Made by a program: the position numbers and the translations under genes. Positions 25,642 to 33,027 of a stretch of 64,000 bases of DNA are shown piece by piece. The stretch spans positions 54,388 to 118,387 of the forward strand of contig NZ_JAUSSG010000015.1 of NCBI RefSeq assembly GCF_030812215.1. The letters are read 5' to 3'. The stretch is from Variovorax boronicumulans (GTDB lineage Bacteria > Pseudomonadota > Gammaproteobacteria > Burkholderiales > Burkholderiaceae_C). The notes under the pieces were generated by a model that worked only from the letters and a program-made list of their open reading frames with translations, had not been told where the DNA came from and searched no databases. How positions within the stretch are numbered: position 1 is the first letter of the stretch; the number at the start of each line of letters is the position of its first letter.

Positions 25642-26321
25642 AGGCCTGGGTCTACGACAAGGAGCGCGAGCTCGACGCGGCGCAGTTCGCCGACTACCTG
25701 AACCCCGCCACCACCGCGGTCGTCTCCATCGACATGCACCGCGGGCACCTGGACGACAGTCCCGACTGCCCCTGCCCCGCGCCGCGTGCGCGCGACGTGG
25801 TGGCGCCGATCGACAGCTTTCATGACGAGGTGCGTGCGCTCGGCGTGCGCATCGTGCACATCAAGTCGGTGCTGCGGCCGGGCGGCGAAGACGACATCCA
25901 CGGCATTCCCGCCGCGTGGCGGCGCACCTTTCCGCTGCATGTCGGTGCGATCCCGAATGCCGACGCGCACGCCATCGAAGGCTCGCGCTGGACCGAATGG
26001 GTCACGCGCGTCGAACCCGGCGACATGCGCGTGGACACCAAGCGCCGGCTCTCGGCCTTCTATCCGACCGACCTGGACTTTCTCCTGCGCAACCAGCGCA
26101 TCGAGACCGTCGTGCTCAACGGCGGCTTTACCGACTGCTGCGTGCTCAACACCGCCTTCGACGCCAACAACCGCAACTACCGCGTGATCGTGCTGCGCGA
26201 CCTGGTGCGCGGCACCGATGTGCATCTGGAGGGCGCCGCGCTCGCCATGGTGTCGCTGCACCTGGGGCTGGTGGTCGATTCGGGGGAACTGCTGCGCCAG
26301 TGGCGCGGCTCGCGCGGCTGA
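25638..26321 (+). CDS. Isochorismatase-fold cysteine hydrolase (RutB-like amidase)
   Basis: The 227-aa product shows the amidohydrolase triad D32 (VSIDMHRGHL), K135 (DTKRRLSAFYPTDLDFLL) and C168 (GFTDCCVLNTAFDANNRNYRV). It belongs to the same fold as RutB, N-carbamoylsarcosine amidase and biuret hydrolase, and probably cleaves a ureido or carbamoyl compound, releasing ammonia. It ends the operon of the oxygenase and ABC importer. This suggests that the operon adds a second ring-opened or amide substrate to the Rut pathway. It is clearly diverged from the RutB at 15250. Confidence 0.9.
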   Translation: MKAWVYDKERELDAAQFADYLNPATTAVVSIDMHRGHLDDSPDCPCPAPRARDVVAPIDSFHDEVRALGVRIVHIKSVLRPGGEDDIHGIPAAWRRTFPLHVGAIPNADAHAIEGSRWTEWVTRVEPGDMRVDTKRRLSAFYPTDLDFLLRNQRIETVVLNGGFTDCCVLNTAFDANNRNYRVIVLRDLVRGTDVHLEGAALAMVSLHLGLVVDSGELLRQWRGSRG

Positions 26322-26325
26322 GGCG

Positions 26326-27078
26326 TCAGCCCAACCAGCGCTGCGCCACGGCCTGCATCTGCTGGCCCTGCGAGGCCTCCCAGACTATGTCCGGCGCGGC
26401 CACGTGCACGCCCGGCGGCGCGATGCGCAGCGCCACGTCGACCAGCTCGGCCACCTTGGACGCGCGCACCGGCTGCTCGCTGCTGGGCACCATGAAGCGC
26501 ACGATCGACAGCATCCAGGCGGCGAGCCTTTCGGCGGGGTTGGCGAACTTCGCATTCAACGGCTTGCGCGCCGAACGCACGAGGATCACCCGGTCGAAGC
26601 CGTTGGAGACCACCGCCTGCTCGTCCAGGCTCGCGAGCCCGCGCTTGAGCGCCTCGGGCAGCTTGCCTTGGTCGTGCGGCTGCACGATGGCCAGCGTCCG
26701 CACGCCGCAGGCGCGCAGCCAGCGCGAAAGCTCTGGCAGGTCGGCGGGCTGCGGCACCCACAGCGCGCGCTCGCGGTCGTGGTACAGCCGCGGCGGATCG
26801 AAGGCGATGACCGCGGTGTCGGCCGACGTCAGCGGCCATTGCGCGATCGGCAGGTCCGGGCTCAGGTACGTCTCGACGCCGCGCAGCCCGTCGCGGATCG
26901 GCTCGCGCGCCAGCACGCGCGCATGGGCATACCGGTGGCTGCCCGCGAGCCGCCGCAGCAACTCCTGTCCCAGCGCGCCGGTTGCGCCGGCAATCAGCAG
27001 CGTGCCAGCGTTGGCCGCGGTGGCGGGCGGTACGCCGCGGTTCGCCGCCTGGAGTGCCTGGAGGGGATCGAGGGACAT
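26326..27078 (-). CDS. NAD(P)-binding (atypical SDR/epimerase-like) protein
   Basis: The 250-aa Rossmann-fold protein has the nucleotide-binding glycine motif near residue 30 (LLIAGATGALGQELLRRLAG). The SDR active-site YxxxK is not evident, as in many atypical NmrA/YbjT-type members, so a sensor or scaffolding role is as likely as catalysis. It is convergent with the cysteine hydrolase (4-bp gap) and divergent from the LemA gene. Confidence 0.75.
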   Translation of the reverse strand: MSLDPLQALQAANRGVPPATAANAGTLLIAGATGALGQELLRRLAGSHRYAHARVLAREPIRDGLRGVETYLSPDLPIAQWPLTSADTAVIAFDPPRLYHDRERALWVPQPADLPELSRWLRACGVRTLAIVQPHDQGKLPEALKRGLASLDEQAVVSNGFDRVILVRSARKPLNAKFANPAERLAAWMLSIVRFMVPSSEQPVRASKVAELVDVALRIAPPGVHVAAPDIVWEASQGQQMQAVAQRWLG

Positions 27079-27125
27079 AGAGCCACCTATGCTACCTTCC
27101 GGCTCTTCTCGCGGAGGTAATGCAA

Positions 27126-27725
27126 ATGATGATGAAGCGCTGGTTCCTGATCCTTGCGGCGGTCGTGTCCCTGAGCGGATGCGGCTACAACGATTTCCAG
27201 TCCCTCGACGAGGCCAGCAAATCGGCCTGGAGCGAGGTGCTCAACCAGTACCAGCGGCGCGCCGACCTCGTGCCCAACATCGTGGCCACCGTCAAGGGCG
27301 AGGCCAGCTTCGAGCAGGACACGCTCACCAAGGTCATCGAGGCCCGCGCCAAGGCCACCTCGATCCAGGTGACGCCCGAGACGCTCAACAACCCCGAGGC
27401 CTTCAACAAGTTCCAGCAGGCGCAGGGCGAGCTCTCTTCGGCGCTCTCGCGGCTGATGGTGGTGTCGGAGCGCTATCCCGAGCTCAAGGCCAACCAGGCC
27501 TTCCGCGACCTGCGCGTGACGCTCGAAGGCACCGAGAACCGCATCACCGTGGCGCGCAACCGCTACATCGAGAGCGTGCAGGAGTACAACGTGCTCGCGC
27601 GCAGCTTCCCCACCAACATCACGGCCAAGATCTTCAGCTACGCGCCGAAGCCCAACTTCTCGGTGCAGAACGAAGCGCAGATCTCGACACCGCCCACGGT
27701 CGATTTCAGCGCACCGAAGAAGTAA
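27126..27725 (+). CDS. LemA-family lipoprotein
   Basis: The 199-aa product has a short signal with lipobox-like LSGCGYNDFQ, then the LemA core: KSAWSEVLNQYQRRADLVPNIVATVKGEASFEQDTLTKVIEARAKA, a long helical bundle, and the ending AYAPKPNFSV. LemA proteins are membrane-anchored with helices outside; their role is poorly known. Several ATGs occur in a row; 27126 is taken because GGAGG is 8 bases upstream. It leads a three-gene cluster with two TPM-domain genes, an order found widely. Confidence 0.9.
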   Translation: MMMKRWFLILAAVVSLSGCGYNDFQSLDEASKSAWSEVLNQYQRRADLVPNIVATVKGEASFEQDTLTKVIEARAKATSIQVTPETLNNPEAFNKFQQAQGELSSALSRLMVVSERYPELKANQAFRDLRVTLEGTENRITVARNRYIESVQEYNVLARSFPTNITAKIFSYAPKPNFSVQNEAQISTPPTVDFSAPKK

Positions 27726-27734
27726 GCCGCGCCG

Positions 27735-28646
27735 ATGGTTGCAGCCCTGCTCCGCCGCGCGCTGGCTGCAGTCTTCGTCGCAGCGCTCGCATGGATCGCC
27801 TTGCCAGCGCTGGCGCAAGGCCTGCTGCCGGTGCCCGCGCTCACCGCGCGCGTCATCGACCAGACCGGCACGCTCGACGCCGCGCAGCGCTCGGGCCTGG
27901 AGACCAAGCTCGCCGCCTTCGAGCAGCGCAAGGGCTCGCAGATCGTGGTGCTGATGGTGCCGACCACCCAGCCCGAGGACATTGCCAGCTACGCGCAACG
28001 CGTCGGCGACGCCTGGAAGATCGGCCGCAAGGACGTGGGCGACGGCCTCCTCGTGATCGTCGCCAAGGACGATCGCAAGATGCGCATCGCCACGGCCAAG
28101 GCGCTCGAAGGCGCCGTTCCCGACCTCGCGGCCGTGCGCATCATCGACGAGGAGATGAAGCCGCGCTTTCGCAACAACGACTTCGCGGGCGGACTCAATG
28201 CGGCGGTGGACCGGCTCATCGGCCTGGTCGACGGCGAGCCGTTGCCCGAGCCTTCGCGCAGCAGTGGCGGCAGCAGTTCGGGCGGCGGCGATTTCGACTG
28301 GGAGAACCTCGCGATCTTCCTGTTCGTCGGCGTCTTCGTCGGCGCGCCGATCGTGCGCGCCATCCTGGGCAAGACGCTGGGCTCGGTCGTCATGGGCGGC
28401 GGCATCGGCCTGGTGGCGTTCTTTCTCACGACCAGCATGGTCATCGCGGTGATCGCCGGGCTGATCGCGCTCATGGTCTCTCTGTTCTCGGGCCTTGCGG
28501 GGTTCGGCGGCGGTCGCGGGGGCGGTGGTGGTTGGAGCAGCGGCGGTGGCGGCGGATGGGGTGGGGGCGGCGGCGGCGGAGGCGGGGGCTTCAGCTCCGG
28601 CGGTGGTGGCAATTTCGGCGGCGGCGGCGCCTCGGGAGACTGGTGA
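27735..28646 (+). CDS. TPM-domain (YgcG-like) membrane protein with Gly-rich tail
   Basis: The 303-aa product has a signal peptide (LAAVFVAALAWIALPALAQG), then a TPM domain (about residues 38-160: ARVIDQTGTLDAAQRSGLETKLAAFEQRKGSQIVVLMVPTTQPEDI, and DVGDGLLVIVAKDDRKMRIATAKALEG). Two or three membrane segments follow (about 195-255), then a C-terminal tail almost wholly Gly, Ser and Trp. The low-complexity tail is common in this family. It is cotranscribed with lemA and the next gene. Confidence 0.9.
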   Translation: MVAALLRRALAAVFVAALAWIALPALAQGLLPVPALTARVIDQTGTLDAAQRSGLETKLAAFEQRKGSQIVVLMVPTTQPEDIASYAQRVGDAWKIGRKDVGDGLLVIVAKDDRKMRIATAKALEGAVPDLAAVRIIDEEMKPRFRNNDFAGGLNAAVDRLIGLVDGEPLPEPSRSSGGSSSGGGDFDWENLAIFLFVGVFVGAPIVRAILGKTLGSVVMGGGIGLVAFFLTTSMVIAVIAGLIALMVSLFSGLAGFGGGRGGGGGWSSGGGGGWGGGGGGGGGGFSSGGGGNFGGGGASGDW

Positions 28647-28648
28647 AC

Positions 28649-29182
28649 ATGGCAGCAACTGCAGAACCGACGCTCTTCTCGAAGCTGGGCCGTATCTGGC
28701 GCCATCGATGGACCGACGAAGCCGCGGTGCGCCGCGTGCTGCCGGCCGACGCAATGCAGCGCCTCGCCGCCCGCGTGGCCGCGAGCGAGCGGCGCCACAG
28801 CGGCGAGGTCCGCATCTGCGTCGAAGCCGGCCTGCCGATGTCGTACCTCTGGCGCCATGCGCCGCCCAGGGAGCGCGCCGTCACGCTGTTCGGCAAGCTG
28901 CGCGTGTGGGACACCGAGCACAACAACGGCGTGCTGATCTACCTGCTGCTGGCCGAGCACGCGATCGAGATCGTGGCCGACCGCGGCATCGACTCGCGCG
29001 TGGACGATGCCGAATGGGCTGCGATGGCGCAGCGCATGGGCGCGGCGTTTCGCGACGGCCGCTTCGAGGACGGGCTCACGCAGGCGCTCGAGGAAATGTC
29101 GGCCCTGCTGGTCGCGCACTTTCCACTGGCCGAGGACGAGGCCGATACCAACGAGTTGCCCGACGAGCCCGTGGTGCTCTGA
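28649..29182 (+). CDS. TPM-domain protein without signal peptide
   Basis: The 177-aa second TPM-type protein covers RLAARVAASERRHSGEVRICVEAGLPMSYLWR, LFGKLRVWDTEHNNGVLIYLLLAEHAIEIVADRGID and AFRDGRFEDGLTQALEEMSALLVAHFP. It has no signal peptide or clear membrane segment, so it is probably cytoplasmic or peripheral. The ATG lies 2 bp after the stop of the preceding gene. The acidic C-terminus (EDEADTNELPDEPVVL) is notable. The role of LemA-TPM-TPM sets is not established. Confidence 0.87.
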   Translation: MAATAEPTLFSKLGRIWRHRWTDEAAVRRVLPADAMQRLAARVAASERRHSGEVRICVEAGLPMSYLWRHAPPRERAVTLFGKLRVWDTEHNNGVLIYLLLAEHAIEIVADRGIDSRVDDAEWAAMAQRMGAAFRDGRFEDGLTQALEEMSALLVAHFPLAEDEADTNELPDEPVVL

Positions 29183-29198
29183 GCACCACCCCGCTCAG

Positions 29199-29930
29199 TC
29201 AGTCAGCCGGCGGCAACGCCCACACGGTCTCGCCGCCCACCGCATAGAAACGCCGCTCCGGCGCCGTCTCCATCAGCCATCCGCCCGTGAACTCGCCGAA
29301 GGCCGGCAGCACGGCCTGCCGCGCATCGCTCACGAAACAGGGCAGCCGCACGCTGTCGCGCCCCGGTCCGTAGAGCCTGCACGCCGGATGCAGGTGTCCC
29401 GCGAGCACGAAATGCGTGGCGTGCGATTGCGGATGGTGGCAGCAGGCGAACGGGCCGAGCAGGAAGGGCTCGTCGACCACCTCGATGCCCAGCGCCGCAG
29501 GCGGATCGCCTGCGCGGCTGTCGTGGTTGCCGCGCACCAGCGTCATGGCAATACCGGCGTGCGTGGCGCGCCAGGCTTCGAGCGCGGCCAGCACCTGCGG
29601 CGTGCGGGCCTGGGCCGCATGCAGAAAATCGCCAAGGAAGACGATGCGCCCGGGCACCTGGGCGGCGATCAGGTCATCGAGCCGCGCCAGGTTCTCCTGC
29701 GTGGTGCCGCCCGGCACCGGCTGCCCCAGCGCGCGATAGGTTGCGGCCTTGCCGATGTGCAGGTCGGCGATGAACAGCACGCGCCCGCCGGGCCACCAGA
29801 GCGCGCGCCCGGGCAGCAGGTGCAGAAGCTCGCCGGCCCATTGGACAGCGAGCGTGGAGGCGGTAAGGTGCGAGGAGGTCACGGCCAACCAGTTTCGCAA
29901 AAGACGCGCGAACCGGCCGCCATCTTGCAA
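29199..29930 (-). CDS. pdeM: PdeM-like metallophosphoesterase of the ligase-associated repair set
   Basis: The 243-aa calcineurin-fold endonuclease/phosphoesterase keeps all metal motifs: FIADLHIGKAATYR, VFLGDFLHA, LVRGNHDSRAG, CCHHPQ and LAGHLHPAC. PdeM-type genes occur with the ATP-dependent ligase, exonuclease and helicase found here at 30412-35752. The N-terminus is uncertain: the ATG at 29930 gives 24 extra residues, while a GTG at 29882 gives VTSSHLTAST and a more usual length; neither has a good ribosome-binding site. It is divergent from trxC with about 30 bp between. Confidence 0.87.
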   Translation of the reverse strand: MQDGGRFARLLRNWLAVTSSHLTASTLAVQWAGELLHLLPGRALWWPGGRVLFIADLHIGKAATYRALGQPVPGGTTQENLARLDDLIAAQVPGRIVFLGDFLHAAQARTPQVLAALEAWRATHAGIAMTLVRGNHDSRAGDPPAALGIEVVDEPFLLGPFACCHHPQSHATHFVLAGHLHPACRLYGPGRDSVRLPCFVSDARQAVLPAFGEFTGGWLMETAPERRFYAVGGETVWALPPAD

Positions 29931-29959
29931 TTCAACCGGACGAGCCCCAGTTTTTCCTT

Positions 29960-30406
29960 ATGACCGAATCGCCCCCGAAGCTCATCGTCTGCCCCCACTG
30001 CCACACCACCAACCGCGTGCGTGCGGAGCAGCTGGGCAGCGCGCCCGATTGCGGCAGCTGCCACAAGGCGCTGTTCGCCGGCCACTCGACCGCACTGCCC
30101 GACGAAAAGACCTTCGACCGCCACATCTCGCGCAACGAGATCCCGGTGCTGGTCGACTTCTGGGCCCCGTGGTGCGGCCCCTGCCGCCAGATGGCACCGG
30201 GCTACGAACAGGCCGCGGCGCAGCTCGAACCGCACGTGCGCCTGGCCAAGGTCGACACCGAGGCCGTGCCCGCACTCGGTGCACGCTTCAACATTCGCAG
30301 CATCCCGACGCTGGCCCTCTTCCGCGGCGGCCGCGAAGTGGCACGGCAGGCCGGCGCGATGGGCGCGGCGGACATCGTGCGGTGGGTCAAGGCGCACGGC
30401 GGCTGA
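29960..30406 (+). CDS. trxC: Thioredoxin 2 (TrxC)
   Basis: The 148-aa product has an N-terminal zinc ribbon (CPHC near residue 11 and CGSC near residue 30) and a thioredoxin domain with the active site FWAPWCGPCRQMAPGY and cis-Pro motif IRSIPTLALFRGG. The zinc ribbon separates TrxC from TrxA. It reduces protein disulfides, often under oxidative stress. It lies between pdeM and the helicase gene on the opposite strand, ending 5 bp before the convergent helicase gene. Confidence 0.95.
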   Translation: MTESPPKLIVCPHCHTTNRVRAEQLGSAPDCGSCHKALFAGHSTALPDEKTFDRHISRNEIPVLVDFWAPWCGPCRQMAPGYEQAAAQLEPHVRLAKVDTEAVPALGARFNIRSIPTLALFRGGREVARQAGAMGAADIVRWVKAHGG

Positions 30407-30411
30407 CCGGC

Positions 30412-33027
30412 TCACAGCGGGGGTAGCGGCCGCGAAGGCCGCCTGCGCTCGCGCCGTGGCCTGGGCGGCGACTTGCCCGGCCCTTCCTGCCCGAACGCCA
30501 GCGTGCTCTTCACGCGTTCCACGCCACCGGCCGTGACCACGCCACCCGCGGCCTTCTCCAACTGTTCGACCATCCGCGCAATGCGGTCGGCCACGTTCTC
30601 GTTCGACAGCTTCTCGCGGAACAGCTCGACCATCAGCGGAAACGAAAACGGCGTCGGCCGCTCGAGCGGCTTGAGCACGAGCTCCTGCGTGGCCATGCGC
30701 TCCAGGCTCGCCCGAAGGCGGCCGATCTCCAGCTCCTGCGACAGCAGTTCCTTCTCGGCCTGCAGCAGCAGCTTGTTCGACGGGTCGTACTTGCGGAACA
30801 CTTCCCAGAACAACGAAGACGACGCCTGCAGCTGCCGGCTGCTGCGCTTCTCGCCCGGATAGCCCTGGAAGATCAGCCCCGAGACCCGCGCGATCTCGCG
30901 AAAACGCCGCTGCGCGAGCTCGCCCGCATTGAGCGATGCCAGCACCTCGTGCAGCAGCGCCGTGTGCGCATCGGTGTCGCCTTCGCCTTCCGGCAGGCGC
31001 AGCACCTGCGGCAGCAGCGCGGGCCAGTCGACCTCGGTCGCACTCAGCAGCTCGAAGCCGTAGTCGTTGACCGCAATGGAGAAGGTGCGCGCCTCGTGCT
31101 GCGCGACGCGCCAGGCCAGCAGGCTCGCAAGGCCCAGGTGCACATGCCGCCCTGCGAACGGATAGAGGAAGAGGTGCGAGCCTTCGCGCGTGATCAGCGT
31201 TTCGGCCAGCAGCGTCTGCGGTGTCGGCAGCGCGGACCACTGCTGCTGGATTTCGAGCAACGGCCTCACGCACTGCAGCTCGGGCGATTTGTAGTGCCCC
31301 TCTCCCGCCAGAGCGAGCTGCTGCACCACCGCATCGGCCAGCGTGTTCGACAGCGGCATGCGCCCGCCGTTCCAGCGGGGCACCGCGGCGCGCTTGCCGG
31401 TGGCGCGCCGCACCCAGGCCGTCATGTCGTGGATGCGCACGAGTTCGAGCAAGCGGCCGCCGAACAGGAAGCAGTCGCCCGGCTTCATGCGTGCGACGAA
31501 CCCTTCTTCGACGTTGCCGATCTTCGCGCCGCCCAGGTACTGCACCGCCATGCTCGCATCGCTCACGATGGTGCCGATGTTCATGCGGTGGCGCCGCGCG
31601 AGCCGCGCGTCGGGCACGCGCCATACGCCTTGCGCATCGGGCACGGCGCGCTTGTAGTCCGGGTACGCGGCGAGCGACGGGCCACCCTGCGAGACGAAGT
31701 CGAGGCACCACTGCCAGCTCTCGCGCGAAAGCGTTTCATACGCCGCGGTGCCGCGCACCTCGTCATAGAGATCGTCGGGCACGAAGCCGCCGCCAAGCGC
31801 CACCGTCACCAGGTGCTGCACCAGCACGTCGAGCGGCTGGTCGGGCGAATGCCGCGCCTCGATGTGGCCTTCTGCAATCGCCGTGCGCGCCGCCGCACCC
31901 TCCACCATCTCGATGCTGTGCGTCGGCACGAGCGTGATGCGCGACGGCCGTCCCGGTGCATGGCCCGAGCGGCCTGCTCGTTGGAGCAGCCGCGCCACGC
32001 CCTTGGGCGAGCCGATCTGCAGCACGCGTTCCACGGGCAGGAAATCGACACCCAAATCCAGGCTCGACGTGCAGACCACCGCCTTGAGCTCGCCGCTCTT
32101 CAAGCCCAGCTCGACCCATTCGCGCACCGCGCGATCGAGCGAGCCGTGGTGCAGCGCGATGGTGCCGGCCCACTCGGGCTTCGCCTCGAGCATCGCCTGG
32201 TACCAGATCTCGGCTTGCGAGCGCGTGTTGGTGAAGACCAGCGTGGTGCTGCTCGCGGCGATCTCCTCGATCACCTGCGGCAGCATCGTGAGGCCCAGGT
32301 GCCCGCCCCATGGAAAGCGTTCGGCGCGGCCCGGCAGCAGCGAATCGATGACGAGCTTCTTCGGCACCTGGCCCTGCACGAGCACGCCGTCCTGGTGGCC
32401 CAGCAGCGAATGCATCGCTTCCTGCAGGTTGCCGAGCGTGGCCGACATGCCCCAGATCGCAAGACCCGGGTTCCATCGCCTGAGCCGCGCAAGCGCAAGC
32501 TGCACCTGCACGCCGCGCTTGTTGCCGAGCAGCTCATGCCACTCGTCGACGACGACCATCTTCACGCGGCCCAGCACGTCGCGCGCGTCGGCGCGTGCGA
32601 GCAGCAGCGACAGGCTCTCGGGCGTGGTGACGAGCACCGTCGGCAGGCGCTCGTTCTGCGCGCTGCGCTCGGCCGACGAGGTGTCGCCGCTGCGTGCGCC
32701 GGCGCTCCACGGATGCACTTCGGCACCGAGGGCTTCGAGCGGCTGCTTGAGCGCGCGCAGCGTGTCGGCTGCGAGCGCGCGCATGGGCGTGAGCCACAGC
32801 ACGGTGAGCGGCGGGGCCGAAGGGCGAGCGGTTTCCTTGCGCGCCTGCGAGAAGACCTGCAGCGCCCCTAGCCAAACCGCGTAGGTCTTGCCCGCACCGG
32901 TGGTCGCATGCAGCATGCCCGACTTGCCTTGCGCAATCGCCTTCCACACCTCGCGCTGGAACTTGAAGGGCTTCCATCCCCGCGCGGCGAACCACGCATC
33001 GAGCGCCGCCTTGACTGCCTTGTTCAT
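30412..33027 (-). CDS. Ligase-associated DEXH-box DNA helicase (Lhr-like)
   Basis: The 871-aa SF2 helicase has motif I (ATTGAGKTYAVW), motif II DEWH (VVVDEWHELLGNKRG), motif III (MSATLG), a second RecA domain (LVFTNTRSQAEIWY, SSLDLGVDFLPVERVLQIGSPKGVARLLQRAGRSGH), then the winged-helix/Lhr-type extension. It belongs to the group coded beside bacterial ATP-dependent ligases in LADR clusters. The start overlaps the ligase stop (ATGA). It probably unwinds or remodels damaged DNA before ligation. Confidence 0.95.
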   Translation of the reverse strand: MNKAVKAALDAWFAARGWKPFKFQREVWKAIAQGKSGMLHATTGAGKTYAVWLGALQVFSQARKETARPSAPPLTVLWLTPMRALAADTLRALKQPLEALGAEVHPWSAGARSGDTSSAERSAQNERLPTVLVTTPESLSLLLARADARDVLGRVKMVVVDEWHELLGNKRGVQVQLALARLRRWNPGLAIWGMSATLGNLQEAMHSLLGHQDGVLVQGQVPKKLVIDSLLPGRAERFPWGGHLGLTMLPQVIEEIAASSTTLVFTNTRSQAEIWYQAMLEAKPEWAGTIALHHGSLDRAVREWVELGLKSGELKAVVCTSSLDLGVDFLPVERVLQIGSPKGVARLLQRAGRSGHAPGRPSRITLVPTHSIEMVEGAAARTAIAEGHIEARHSPDQPLDVLVQHLVTVALGGGFVPDDLYDEVRGTAAYETLSRESWQWCLDFVSQGGPSLAAYPDYKRAVPDAQGVWRVPDARLARRHRMNIGTIVSDASMAVQYLGGAKIGNVEEGFVARMKPGDCFLFGGRLLELVRIHDMTAWVRRATGKRAAVPRWNGGRMPLSNTLADAVVQQLALAGEGHYKSPELQCVRPLLEIQQQWSALPTPQTLLAETLITREGSHLFLYPFAGRHVHLGLASLLAWRVAQHEARTFSIAVNDYGFELLSATEVDWPALLPQVLRLPEGEGDTDAHTALLHEVLASLNAGELAQRRFREIARVSGLIFQGYPGEKRSSRQLQASSSLFWEVFRKYDPSNKLLLQAEKELLSQELEIGRLRASLERMATQELVLKPLERPTPFSFPLMVELFREKLSNENVADRIARMVEQLEKAAGGVVTAGGVERVKSTLAFGQEGPGKSPPRPRRERRRPSRPLPPL

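Noticed and set aside
28495..28640. GC-rich triplet-like repeats as a possible repeat array
   Set aside because: They encode the Gly/Ser tail of the TPM protein; codon-level repeats, not an independent element.
27087..28754. 555-codon minus-strand frame
   Set aside because: Antisense of the lemA-TPM genes, low-complexity, with no start context.
25916..29182. 1088-codon plus-strand frame
   Set aside because: It joins shadow sequence over several genes with the real TPM protein at its 3' end; only 28649-29182 is a gene.
30949..32871. 640-codon plus-strand frame
   Set aside because: Antisense of the DEXH helicase gene, which has clear motifs.
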